The notes under the pieces are model-generated. The model saw only the letters and a list, made by a program, of their open reading frames with translations, made no database searches and was not told where the DNA came from. The position numbers were made by a program, and so were the translations under genes. This document shows, piece after piece, positions 25,003-32,573 of a DNA stretch of 64,000 nucleotides. The stretch's first letter is position 1; every line of letters begins with the position of its first letter. The DNA comes from Amycolatopsis albispora (GTDB taxonomy: Bacteria > Actinomycetota > Actinomycetes > Mycobacteriales > Pseudonocardiaceae), in NCBI RefSeq assembly GCF_003312875.1, contig NZ_CP015163.1, forward strand, positions 1,240,001 through 1,304,000. Direction: 5' to 3'.

Positions 25003-27306
25003 TCAGGTTCCGGTGATGTGTTCGGGGCGGATCGGCACGCGGGGCAGGTCCAGCCCGGTGGCCGCGCGAATGGCGTTCGCGATGGCCGGGGTGGCCGAGA
25101 TGGTCGGCGGCTCGCCCACCCCGCGCACCCCGTAGGGCGCGTGCGGGTCGGCGCGTTCGAGCACGTCGATCCGCATCGGCGGCATGTCGAGCACGGTCGG
25201 GATGAGGTAGTCGGTGAACGACGGGTTGCGCACCTTGCCGCCGGCGACCTGGATCTCCTCCATCACCGCCAGCCCGAGGCCCTGCGCCGAACCGCCCTGG
25301 ATCTGGGCGATCACGGCGTCGGGGTTCATCGCCTTGCCGACGTCCTGCGCGCAGTCCAGTTGCACGACCTTGACCAGCCCGAGTTCGGTGTCCACGTCGA
25401 CCACCGCGCGGTGCGCGGAGAAGCCGTACTGGACGTGCGCGTCACCCTGCCCTGTTTCCGGATCGAGCGGATAGGTCGGGCGGTGGTGGTACTCCCGGGT
25501 TTCCTCGATGGCTTCGTCACCGAGGATATCCGCCAGCGCCGCCAGCACCTCACCGTCGGAAGCCACGATTTTCCCGCCGGAAAGCGCCATTCCTTCGGGT
25601 GATCGTCCCAACCGCCGTGCCGCGCGGGCGAAAACCCGCTCGGCCACGGCCAGGCAGGCGTTGCGCACCGCGCCGCCGGTGATGTAGGTCTGCCGCGACG
25701 CCGAACTGGACCCGGCGTCGCCGACACTGGTGTCCGCCGGGTGCACGGTCACCCGCGGCACGCCGAGTTCGGTGCGCGCGATCTGCTGCTGCAGCGTGAC
25801 CAGGCCCTGGCCCACCTCGGCCGCCGCGGTGTGCACCATCGCGACCGGCTCACCGCCGAGCACCTCCAGGCGCACCCGCGCCGTCGAGTAGTCGTCGAGG
25901 CCTTCGGCGTAGGAGATGTTCTTGATCGTCACGCCGTAGCCGACACCGCGGACCACGCCTTCGCCGTGCGTGGTGTTCGACGCGCCACCCGGCAGCTCGC
26001 GAATGTCCACTGAGGACGACCGGCGGTCGGGTGGCAGCGGCATGTCCCTGACCCGCTGCACGAGTTCGGCGACCGGCGCGGGGAAGTCGATCACCTGCCC
26101 GGTGACGTTGGTCGACCCCTCGCTCATCGCGTTGCGGATGCGCAGCTCCGCCGGATCCATGCCCAGCGCGGCGGCCAGCTTGTCCATTTGGGACTCGTAC
26201 GCGTAGGTGGGCTGCACCGCGCCGAGGCCGCGCATCGCCCCGCACGTCGGGTTGTTGCTGTAGACGCCCCAGCCCTCGATCTTCGCGTTGGGCACGTTGT
26301 ACGGCCCGACGCTCAGCGTGGTCCCGTTGCCGACCACCACCGGGGTCTTCGAAGCATAGGCACCGCCGTCGAAGTACAGCCGGGCACGCACGTAGACCAG
26401 GTCGCCGTCGGCGGTGGCGCCGTGCTCGTAGTACATCTTCGCCGGGTGCCGGTGCACGTGGCCGAAGAAGGACTCCTCGCGGTTGTAGACCATCTTCACC
26501 GGCCTGCCGGTGCGCAGCGCGAGCAGGCACGAGTGGATCTGCATGGACAGGTCCTCGCGGCCGCCGAACGCGCCACCCACGCCGGACAGCGTCAGCCGCA
26601 CCTTCTCCAGCGGCAGGCCCAGCGCCTTCGCGGTCTGCTTCTGGTCCACGTGCAGCCACTGCGTCGCCAGGTACAGGTCCACCCCGCCGTCGTCGGCGGG
26701 AATGGCCAGCCCGGACTCCGGCCCGAGGAACGCCTGGTCCTGCATGCCGATCTCGTACACCCCGGAGACCACCACGTCGGCCTCGGCGTCCGGGTCGCCG
26801 CGGACGATCCGCTGGTAGCGCACCAGGTTGCCGTCCGGGTGCAGCTTCGGCAGCGTGGTGTCGTGCGCGGCCCGCTCGGGATCGGTGATCGGCTCCAGCA
26901 CCTGGTAGTGGACCACGATCTCCTTGAGCGCCTGCCGGGCGATCTCCGGGTGGTCGGCGGCCAGGATCGCCACCGGCTCGCCCTGGTACCGCACCCGGTC
27001 GGCGGCCAGCACCGGCGTGTCCTGGTACTTGAGGCCGTAGACGTTCTCGCCGGGCACGTCCTCGTGGGTCAGCACCGCGTGCACCCCGGGCACGGCCAGC
27101 GCGGCCGCGGTGTCGATGCCGGTGATCAGCGCGTGCGGGTGCGGGCTGCGCAGGGTGGCGCCCCACAGCATGTCCTCGTGCCACAGGTCCGAGGAGTAGG
27201 CGAATTCCCCGCGTACCTTGAGCACCCCGTCCGGGCGCAGCGGGCTTTCGCCGATGCCGCCGGTGATCGTGTCCTCGAGCTGCTGGGGCGAGCGCGTGGG
27301 GTTCAC
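25003..27306 (-). CDS. xdhA: Xanthine dehydrogenase molybdenum-binding subunit
   Basis: 767 residues. Both aldehyde oxidase/xanthine dehydrogenase domains are present: the a/b hammerhead (DGVLKVRGEFAYSSD) then the Mo-pterin domain with GGAFGGRED, NNPTCGAMRGLGAVQP, AAAEVGQGLVT and, near the C-terminus, GVRGVGEPP with the catalytic Glu. It hydroxylates hypoxanthine/xanthine to urate. The GTG at 27306 follows GGAGGTGTCGC and overlaps the [2Fe-2S] subunit stop by 4 bases. The split three-subunit layout is the usual bacterial form. Confidence 0.95.
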   Translation of the reverse strand: MNPTRSPQQLEDTITGGIGESPLRPDGVLKVRGEFAYSSDLWHEDMLWGATLRSPHPHALITGIDTAAALAVPGVHAVLTHEDVPGENVYGLKYQDTPVLAADRVRYQGEPVAILAADHPEIARQALKEIVVHYQVLEPITDPERAAHDTTLPKLHPDGNLVRYQRIVRGDPDAEADVVVSGVYEIGMQDQAFLGPESGLAIPADDGGVDLYLATQWLHVDQKQTAKALGLPLEKVRLTLSGVGGAFGGREDLSMQIHSCLLALRTGRPVKMVYNREESFFGHVHRHPAKMYYEHGATADGDLVYVRARLYFDGGAYASKTPVVVGNGTTLSVGPYNVPNAKIEGWGVYSNNPTCGAMRGLGAVQPTYAYESQMDKLAAALGMDPAELRIRNAMSEGSTNVTGQVIDFPAPVAELVQRVRDMPLPPDRRSSSVDIRELPGGASNTTHGEGVVRGVGYGVTIKNISYAEGLDDYSTARVRLEVLGGEPVAMVHTAAAEVGQGLVTLQQQIARTELGVPRVTVHPADTSVGDAGSSSASRQTYITGGAVRNACLAVAERVFARAARRLGRSPEGMALSGGKIVASDGEVLAALADILGDEAIEETREYHHRPTYPLDPETGQGDAHVQYGFSAHRAVVDVDTELGLVKVVQLDCAQDVGKAMNPDAVIAQIQGGSAQGLGLAVMEEIQVAGGKVRNPSFTDYLIPTVLDMPPMRIDVLERADPHAPYGVRGVGEPPTISATPAIANAIRAATGLDLPRVPIRPEHITGT

Positions 27307-27779
27307 CGCGACACCTCCGCCTTCCGCGCGGCGGCGTGCTTCACCGCGTCCAGGATCTTCTCGTAACCGGTGCAGCGGCACAGGTTCCCGGCCAGCGCCT
27401 CGCGGATCTCCGTGTCACTCGGCTGGCCGGTGCGCTCGATCAGGTCGTGCGCGGCGACGAGCAGGCCCGGCGTGCAGAATCCGCACTGCACCGCCCCGCA
27501 CTCCACAAAGGACTCCTGAACCGGATCGAGTTCGTCGCCTTCGGCGAGCCCTTCGACCGTGCGTACTTCGCGTCCCTCGGCCTGCCCGGCCGCGACCAGG
27601 CAGGCACACGCCGGAACCCCGTCGAGATAGACCGTGCACGACCCGCATTCGCCCTGTTCACAAGCATTCTTCGAGCCGGGAAGGCCGAGGCGCTCACGCA
27701 GCACGTAGAGCAGGCTTTCGCCTTCCCAGACGTTGTCGGCCTGCCGGTGTTCCCCGTTGACCGTGACGTTCACGCGCAT
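27303..27779 (-). CDS. xdhC: Xanthine dehydrogenase [2Fe-2S] subunit
   Basis: 158 residues. The plant-type ferredoxin cluster ligands are in [21 protein letters not shown], and the second cluster in CGFCTPG with GNLCRCTGY, as in xanthine dehydrogenase small subunits. It passes electrons from the molybdenum centre to FAD. Its ATG overlaps the FAD subunit stop by 10 bases and its own stop overlaps the Mo-subunit GTG. Confidence 0.96.
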   Translation of the reverse strand: MRVNVTVNGEHRQADNVWEGESLLYVLRERLGLPGSKNACEQGECGSCTVYLDGVPACACLVAAGQAEGREVRTVEGLAEGDELDPVQESFVECGAVQCGFCTPGLLVAAHDLIERTGQPSDTEIREALAGNLCRCTGYEKILDAVKHAAARKAEVSR

Positions 27780-28651
27780 GCCCGGCTCCCTTCGCGGTAT
27801 TCGTCCCACGCCCAGCCCAGCGTCCGCCGCGCCATCACGGCCAGTGCGTGCTTGCGGTAGGCGGCACTGCCGCGCACGTCGTCGATCGGGGACGCGGCGG
27901 CGGCCACCAGCTCGCCGAAGCGGCGTTTCACCGAGTCCTCGAGCGGCCTCGGCGAGGTCCACAGGCCGCGGTCGGTGAGTTCGGCGGCCAGGAACTCCTC
28001 GGCCTCCGGTGCCCGGCGCGGAGTCGGCGCGGCCGAGCCGACGCCGGTGCCCACGCGCTCCTGCTCGGGGTGCAGCGCGAGGCCGAAGGCACACACGGCG
28101 ATCACCATCGCGTTGCGGCTGCCGATCTTGCTGAACTGCTGCGGGCCGGTCGCCGGGCGCAGGCGCACCGCGGTGATCAGCTCGTCGGCGGCCAGCACGT
28201 TGCGCTTCACGCCGGTGTAGAACTCCGCCACCGGCACCAGCCGCGTCCCGCGCACCGAGGCGATCTCCACCTCGGCGCCCGCGGCGAGCAGCGCCGGGTG
28301 CGAGTCGCCGGCGGGGGAGGCCGCGCCCAGGTTGCCGCCCACGCTGCCGCGGTTGCGGATCTGCGGCGAGCCGACCGTGCGCGAGGCCATCGCGAGCCCG
28401 GGCAGCTCGGCGCCGAGTTCGGCGATGATCCGGGCGTACGGCACGCTCGCGCCGATCCTCACCTGCCCGTCCACCCGGGTGTGCTCGTGCAGCTCGGCCA
28501 CGCGGTTGAGGTCCAGCAGCGCGGCCGGGCGGCGGTGGTCGAAGTTCAGCTCGACCATCACGTCGGTGCCACCGGCGATGGGCACGGCCTCGCCGAAGGC
28601 GGCCTTCGCCTCCAGCGCTTCGGCGAGCGTGGCCGGTCGCAGGAAGTCCAT
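27770..28651 (-). CDS. xdhB: Xanthine dehydrogenase FAD-binding subunit
   Basis: 293 residues of the CO-dehydrogenase-flavoprotein type. The FAD loops are PIAGGTDVMVEL near residue 25 and TVGSPQIRNRGSVGGNLGAASPAGD near 90. It transfers electrons from the Fe-S clusters to NAD or another acceptor. ATG 28651 has AAGGGACGG upstream and leaves a 13-base gap from urate oxidase; ATG 28678 would instead overlap that gene. Confidence 0.94.
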   Translation of the reverse strand: MDFLRPATLAEALEAKAAFGEAVPIAGGTDVMVELNFDHRRPAALLDLNRVAELHEHTRVDGQVRIGASVPYARIIAELGAELPGLAMASRTVGSPQIRNRGSVGGNLGAASPAGDSHPALLAAGAEVEIASVRGTRLVPVAEFYTGVKRNVLAADELITAVRLRPATGPQQFSKIGSRNAMVIAVCAFGLALHPEQERVGTGVGSAAPTPRRAPEAEEFLAAELTDRGLWTSPRPLEDSVKRRFGELVAAAASPIDDVRGSAAYRKHALAVMARRTLGWAWDEYREGSRACA

Positions 28652-28664
28652 TGTGTCCGTCCCT

Positions 28665-29516
28665 TCAGGAATCGTCACGCCGGACGGTGCCCTCGATCAG
28701 GCCGTACGGGCGGTCGGCGGCGAAGAAGACCTCACCCGGGTTGTCCAGGCCGAACGCCGACAGGTCGCTGAGGAAGTGGTGCTTGTTCGGCAGGGACAGG
28801 CTGATCTCGGCCAGTTCCGGCACGTTCTCCAGCACGCGCGTGCCCATTGCGTAGAGCGTCTGCTGCAGCGAGTAGCTGTAGGTGCCGCCGAACGCGTCGA
28901 GCAGGCAGGCGCGCGCGGTTTCGTACGCCTTGCCCCAGTCGGCGCCCTCGGCCGTGGCGAAGCGCCAGGTCGCCGACACCGCGGTGGCCAGGATCCGGTC
29001 GGTGACCTCGGCGAGCGTGGTGTACTCGTCACGCGGGAAGCCCCAGAACTCCGAGTCGGTCGAGTTGAGCACGGTCAGGTCGGTCAGCCCGCCGGTGACC
29101 TCGGCCCGCTCGCCGTCGTAGGTGATCAGTGCGGTACGGGTGCCTTCGCCGGACCGCGCGAACGAGTGGTGCGCGGGCTTGCCCGCGACCTCCAGCCGCG
29201 CCCACGGGTAGCTCTCGATGCGCACCGCCGCCCGGTGGATCGACGGCTGCGAATCGACGAAGTGCCTGGCCAGCCGCAGGCCGAAGGCCTCGATCTCGCC
29301 GATGCCGTCCCTGGCGAAGGCGAACACCGTGTTCTTCTGCGTGTCGGTGGCGAGCACCTTGCCGTTGTCGCCGGTCAGGTGCGTGTCGGCCAGGTCGCCG
29401 GACAGCGAGACGCTGACGTTCAGATCGGTGATCCGGTGCCGCTCGCCGTCGCGGTCGATGCGGACCAGGCGGTTCTCCGCCTTGCCGTACTGGTTCTCGC
29501 CGAGCACGATCGCCAT
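28665..29516 (-). CDS. uox: Urate oxidase (uricase)
   Basis: 283 residues, a single-copy uricase of two T-fold domains: LGENQYGKAENRLVRI, TDTQKNTVFAFARD with the catalytic Thr, VLNSTDSEFWGFPRDEYTTL, SLQQTLYAMG and LPNKHHFL are hallmark segments. It oxidises urate to 5-hydroxyisourate. It is the first gene of the minus-strand purine run. GGAGGAACAAGG precedes ATG 29516. No fused OHCU decarboxylase or HIU hydrolase is present. Confidence 0.97.
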   Translation of the reverse strand: MAIVLGENQYGKAENRLVRIDRDGERHRITDLNVSVSLSGDLADTHLTGDNGKVLATDTQKNTVFAFARDGIGEIEAFGLRLARHFVDSQPSIHRAAVRIESYPWARLEVAGKPAHHSFARSGEGTRTALITYDGERAEVTGGLTDLTVLNSTDSEFWGFPRDEYTTLAEVTDRILATAVSATWRFATAEGADWGKAYETARACLLDAFGGTYSYSLQQTLYAMGTRVLENVPELAEISLSLPNKHHFLSDLSAFGLDNPGEVFFAADRPYGLIEGTVRRDDS

Positions 29517-29701
29517 AACCTTGTTCCTCCTCGCTGCGTTGTGAAGCAGTACACAGTCCGCGTGAGCGGACCGGCCACGGCTGATCCGCCGAAACCGGCC
29601 GTTCACCCCGGCGCCGTTTTTGTGGTTACCTCCAAAGGCCGTCCACGTGCTGGTATGCGGTACTGGAAGGCCCAGTCACGGCCGATTCGGAGGAGGTGCG
29701 G
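29517..29701. promoter_or_regulatory. Divergent uox/pucR control region
   Basis: 185 bases between urate oxidase and the PucR regulator. A minus-strand -10-like TGTACT lies at 29548-29553, about 32 bases before the uox start. Next to it GTCCGC-GTGA-GCGGAC at 29556-29571 is a perfect inverted repeat placed in the promoter spacer, a candidate operator. On the plus strand GGTACT near 29659 could be the -10 box of the regulator. Confidence 0.5.
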
Positions 29702-31237
29702 GTGCGACTCGGAGCCCTGCTGGACACGCCCGAGCTGGGGCTGACCCTGCTCTACGGCCCGGACGCGCGCGAGCGCGAGTTCGAACGCGTGTTCACCTCG
29801 ACCCTGAGCGACCCCACGCGGTACCTGGCCGGTGGTGAGCTGGTGCTGTGCGGCATGCGGTGGCTGCCCGGTCCCGCCGACGCCGACGCGTTCGTCGCGA
29901 CGCTGGTCGAGGCCGGGGTGGTGGCGCTGGGCGCGGGAACGGCCGAAGTGGACGGACCGGTGCCGGACTACATGATCGAGTCGTGCCGGGCGGCGGGCCT
30001 GCCGCTGTTCGAGGTGCCGGTGTCGGTGTCCTTCGCGACGGTGAGCGAGCGCATCATTCTCGGCCTGGCCGCCGAGCGGGCCGGTCCCGGCGGGATCGGC
30101 GGTCACCGCCGCCTGCTCGCCGCGCTGACCGCGGGCGGCGGGCTGCCCGCACTGGTCGAGGCCGGGGCCGCCGAGCTGGGCGCGGACTGCTGGGTGCTCA
30201 GCGCGACCGGGCGGCTGGTCGCGGGCACCGGCGAGGCGCTCAGCGCCCAGCGGCGCGCGCAGTTCGCCCGCCGGTACCTGATGGGGGAGCGGCTGCCCAA
30301 GGTGATCGACGGGTTCACCCTGCTGGCCTCGGCGAACCGGGCGGGGCACCGGGTGGGCAGCTGGTTCGTGGTGATCGCCGGGGACCATTCGCGCCGCGAG
30401 GTCGCCGCCGAGTTCGCCGAGCTGGCCGGGCTCGAACGGTCCAGATTGGACGATGCGAAGCGGATCGAGAACCGCGCGGCGGAACCGTTGCTGCGCAAGG
30501 TGCTTTCCGAGGGCGCCACGCAGGCGGAGCTGAGTTCACGGCTGGCCGCGGCCGGGTTCTCCGGCGGGGAACAGGTGCTGGTGCTCTCGGCCGGGGTGCA
30601 GGGCGGCGGGCCGGGGCTGGCGCGGGCGATCCTGGACGAGGTGCTGGCGCCGTTCGGCGGCCCGGCACTGGTCGGTTCGGTGGAGGCGGAGACCTTCGGA
30701 CTGCTCGCGGTCGAGGAGCCTGCCGATGGGCTGGCGGAACAGATTCGCGAGGCCGTGGTGCTGGTCGAGCCCGCGCTCGGCTCGGCACGCCTGGCCGTCG
30801 GGATGAGCCGCGCGCCGGACGCGCAGGCGCTGCGCCCGACCGTGCAGGAGGCGCGGCACGCCCGCAAGCTCGCCGAGCTGGCGCCGGGACGCGCTTCGGT
30901 GGTCGCCGGGGACGAGGTCGCGTCCCATCTGCTGTTGCTGGCCGCCGTGCCGGAGGAACTGCGGCGGTCGTTCGGCGCGAAGGTGCTCGGTCCGCTGCTG
31001 TCCTACGACGAGGCACACGGGTCGGATCTGGTGCACACGCTGAAGGTGTTCCTGGAGAACTCCGGTTCCTGGACGCAGACCGCGGCCGAGCTGCACCTGC
31101 ACGTCAACACGCTGCGGTACCGGGTGAGCCGGATCGCCGAGCTGACCGGGCGTGACCTGGGGCGGTTCTCCGATCGCGTGGACCTGTACCTGGCGGGTTG
31201 CTTCAGCCGGGAGTGGGGGCTTCAGGCAGGCGAGTGA
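29702..31237 (+). CDS. PucR-family regulator of purine catabolism
   Basis: 511 residues with the full PucR layout: an N-terminal ligand-sensing domain (LGALLDTPELGLTLLYG, then VEAGVVALGAG), a central GGDEF-like region, and the C-terminal helix-turn-helix (TLKVFLENSGSWTQTAAELH then VNTLRYRVSRI). GTG 29702 is preferred over GTG 29696 because GGAGGAGG would abut the latter. It is divergent from urate oxidase and its operon, the classic position of a purine-responsive regulator. Activator or repressor role cannot be told. Confidence 0.9.
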   Translation: MRLGALLDTPELGLTLLYGPDAREREFERVFTSTLSDPTRYLAGGELVLCGMRWLPGPADADAFVATLVEAGVVALGAGTAEVDGPVPDYMIESCRAAGLPLFEVPVSVSFATVSERIILGLAAERAGPGGIGGHRRLLAALTAGGGLPALVEAGAAELGADCWVLSATGRLVAGTGEALSAQRRAQFARRYLMGERLPKVIDGFTLLASANRAGHRVGSWFVVIAGDHSRREVAAEFAELAGLERSRLDDAKRIENRAAEPLLRKVLSEGATQAELSSRLAAAGFSGGEQVLVLSAGVQGGGPGLARAILDEVLAPFGGPALVGSVEAETFGLLAVEEPADGLAEQIREAVVLVEPALGSARLAVGMSRAPDAQALRPTVQEARHARKLAELAPGRASVVAGDEVASHLLLLAAVPEELRRSFGAKVLGPLLSYDEAHGSDLVHTLKVFLENSGSWTQTAAELHLHVNTLRYRVSRIAELTGRDLGRFSDRVDLYLAGCFSREWGLQAGE

Positions 31238-31967
31238 GGCCGTCGAGCACGCGGTCGAGGCCGTCGCGGAACCAGGTGTCGAGGTCGGCGGTGCCGGGCG
31301 GGCCGCCCAGCTCACCGGTCCACGGGGGCAGGCGGCGGGCTTCGTCCGCCCACCACGCGCGGTAGGTCGAATGGGCCGATTCGTGGTGTTCGGCGAGCAG
31401 CAGCAGGGCCATGCCCTGCACGTAGGCGCTCAGCGCCAAGTACCGGCCGAGCGCGGTCGGCGGGTCGAAACCGAGCGCGGTGAAGGCGCCGATGCTCGCC
31501 CGCGCCGAGTCCAGCACCGCCGGGACGAGCGGCGGGCGGGTGCTCGCCAGCACGCTGACCAGCCACGGGTGTGCCCGGTAGACCGACCACTCGTGCTCGG
31601 CGAGCGCCTTGAGCGCCGGGGTGCCCGGGGTGGTGAGCAGGCGCTGCACCATGGTCGCGACCAGCTTGTCGCGGCTGCCGAAGGCACGCTGGGCGGTCAT
31701 CAGCGAGGTGCCCGCGCGGTGGGCGACCGCGCGCAGGGTGACCGCGCCGATCCCGTCGGCGTCGGCCAGGGCGATGGCGGTTTCGACCAGTTCACCGGTT
31801 TTCGGCGTGGTCCGGCGCGGGGTGGCGGCGAGCCGCCCCTGATCGCGGCGGCGCCGGTAGGCGCGGGACTGGCAGGACCGCGAGCAGTAGCGGCGCGGCC
31901 GTCCGGTGGGCGCGGGGGCGCCCGCGTCGCGTCCGCACTCGGCGCAGGCGTTTCGTCTCGGGTCCAT
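31203..31967 (-). CDS. TetR-family regulator with N-terminal zinc-binding motif
   Basis: 254 residues. Residues 8-40 form a compact cysteine module, CAECGRDAG...RRYCSRSCQSRAYRRRR (CxxC then CxxxC), typical of a small zinc ribbon, before a TetR helix-turn-helix (ETAIALADADGIGAVTLR, VAHRAGTSLMTAQRAF). The C-terminus is TetR_C-like. The arrangement resembles actinobacterial regulators with an FCS-like finger, and the basic RAYRRRR run could contact DNA or RNA. It overlaps the 3' end of PucR by 35 bases. A CGAAAC/GTTTCG inverted repeat lies just upstream of its ATG. Confidence 0.85.
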   Translation of the reverse strand: MDPRRNACAECGRDAGAPAPTGRPRRYCSRSCQSRAYRRRRDQGRLAATPRRTTPKTGELVETAIALADADGIGAVTLRAVAHRAGTSLMTAQRAFGSRDKLVATMVQRLLTTPGTPALKALAEHEWSVYRAHPWLVSVLASTRPPLVPAVLDSARASIGAFTALGFDPPTALGRYLALSAYVQGMALLLLAEHHESAHSTYRAWWADEARRLPPWTGELGGPPGTADLDTWFRDGLDRVLDGLTRLPEAPTPG

Positions 31968-31973
31968 GTGCGA

Positions 31974-31998
31974 CGAAACTACTTCATCCGGGGTTTCG
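31974..31998. promoter_or_regulatory. Possible operator between TetR (31967) and GNAT (32018)
   Basis: CGAAAC (31974-31979) and GTTTCG (31993-31998) form a perfect inverted repeat with a 13-base spacer, in the 50-base divergent gap. Placement fits autoregulation. Confidence 0.4.
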
Positions 31999-32017
31999 CG
32001 TGCGCGAGCGTGGGGGC

Positions 32018-32572
32018 ATGACGTTGATGGTTCGTCCCGCCACGGCGGCGGAATTCGATTCGGTACTGGCCGCGTGCGTGGACGCGTTCTCCGATGAGGC
32101 CGTTTCGGCTTGGGTGGTCCCGGATCCGTCGGTGCGGCGGGCGCGCACGCGGGAACTGTTCGAAACCTCGCTGCGGGCGGCGGTGGATGCCGGGCAGCTG
32201 GTGGTCGCCTTTTCGCGTGGGGAGCCGGTGGCCGCTTCGATCTGGCTCAGCGTTTCGGGCCCGATCGCCGCGCCGGAGGGGGAGGACCGCCTGGCCGTGG
32301 TCATGGCGGCCACGGCCGCGCGGCACCCGGTCGAGCCGCACCTGTACCTGTCTTCGATGGCCGCGCTGCCGCGTTACCGGGGCCTGGGTGCCGGCACGGC
32401 CATGCTGCGGTACGGCATCGCACAGGCGGGCGGACAGCCGATCTACCTGGAGGCGTCCACCCCGCGGAACCGCTCCCTGTACGCCCGCCACGGCTTCGAA
32501 GACCACGGCGAGCCGATCCCTCTGCCGGACGGCGGTCCGGTGCTCCAGCCGATGTGGCGTCCCGCTGGTTAG
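32018..32572 (+). CDS. GNAT-family N-acetyltransferase
   Basis: 184 residues of the GNAT fold: an N-terminal VRPATAAEFDSVLAAC, the acetyl-CoA loop LPRYRGLGAGTAM near residue 118 (Q/RxxGxG/A), and NRSLYARHGFED. The acceptor is unknown. The ATG at 32018 is preferred; an in-frame start at 32000 is possible. It converges with the LuxR gene with a 1-base gap. Confidence 0.88.
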   Translation: MTLMVRPATAAEFDSVLAACVDAFSDEAVSAWVVPDPSVRRARTRELFETSLRAAVDAGQLVVAFSRGEPVAASIWLSVSGPIAAPEGEDRLAVVMAATAARHPVEPHLYLSSMAALPRYRGLGAGTAMLRYGIAQAGGQPIYLEASTPRNRSLYARHGFEDHGEPIPLPDGGPVLQPMWRPAG

Positions 32573-32573
32573 G

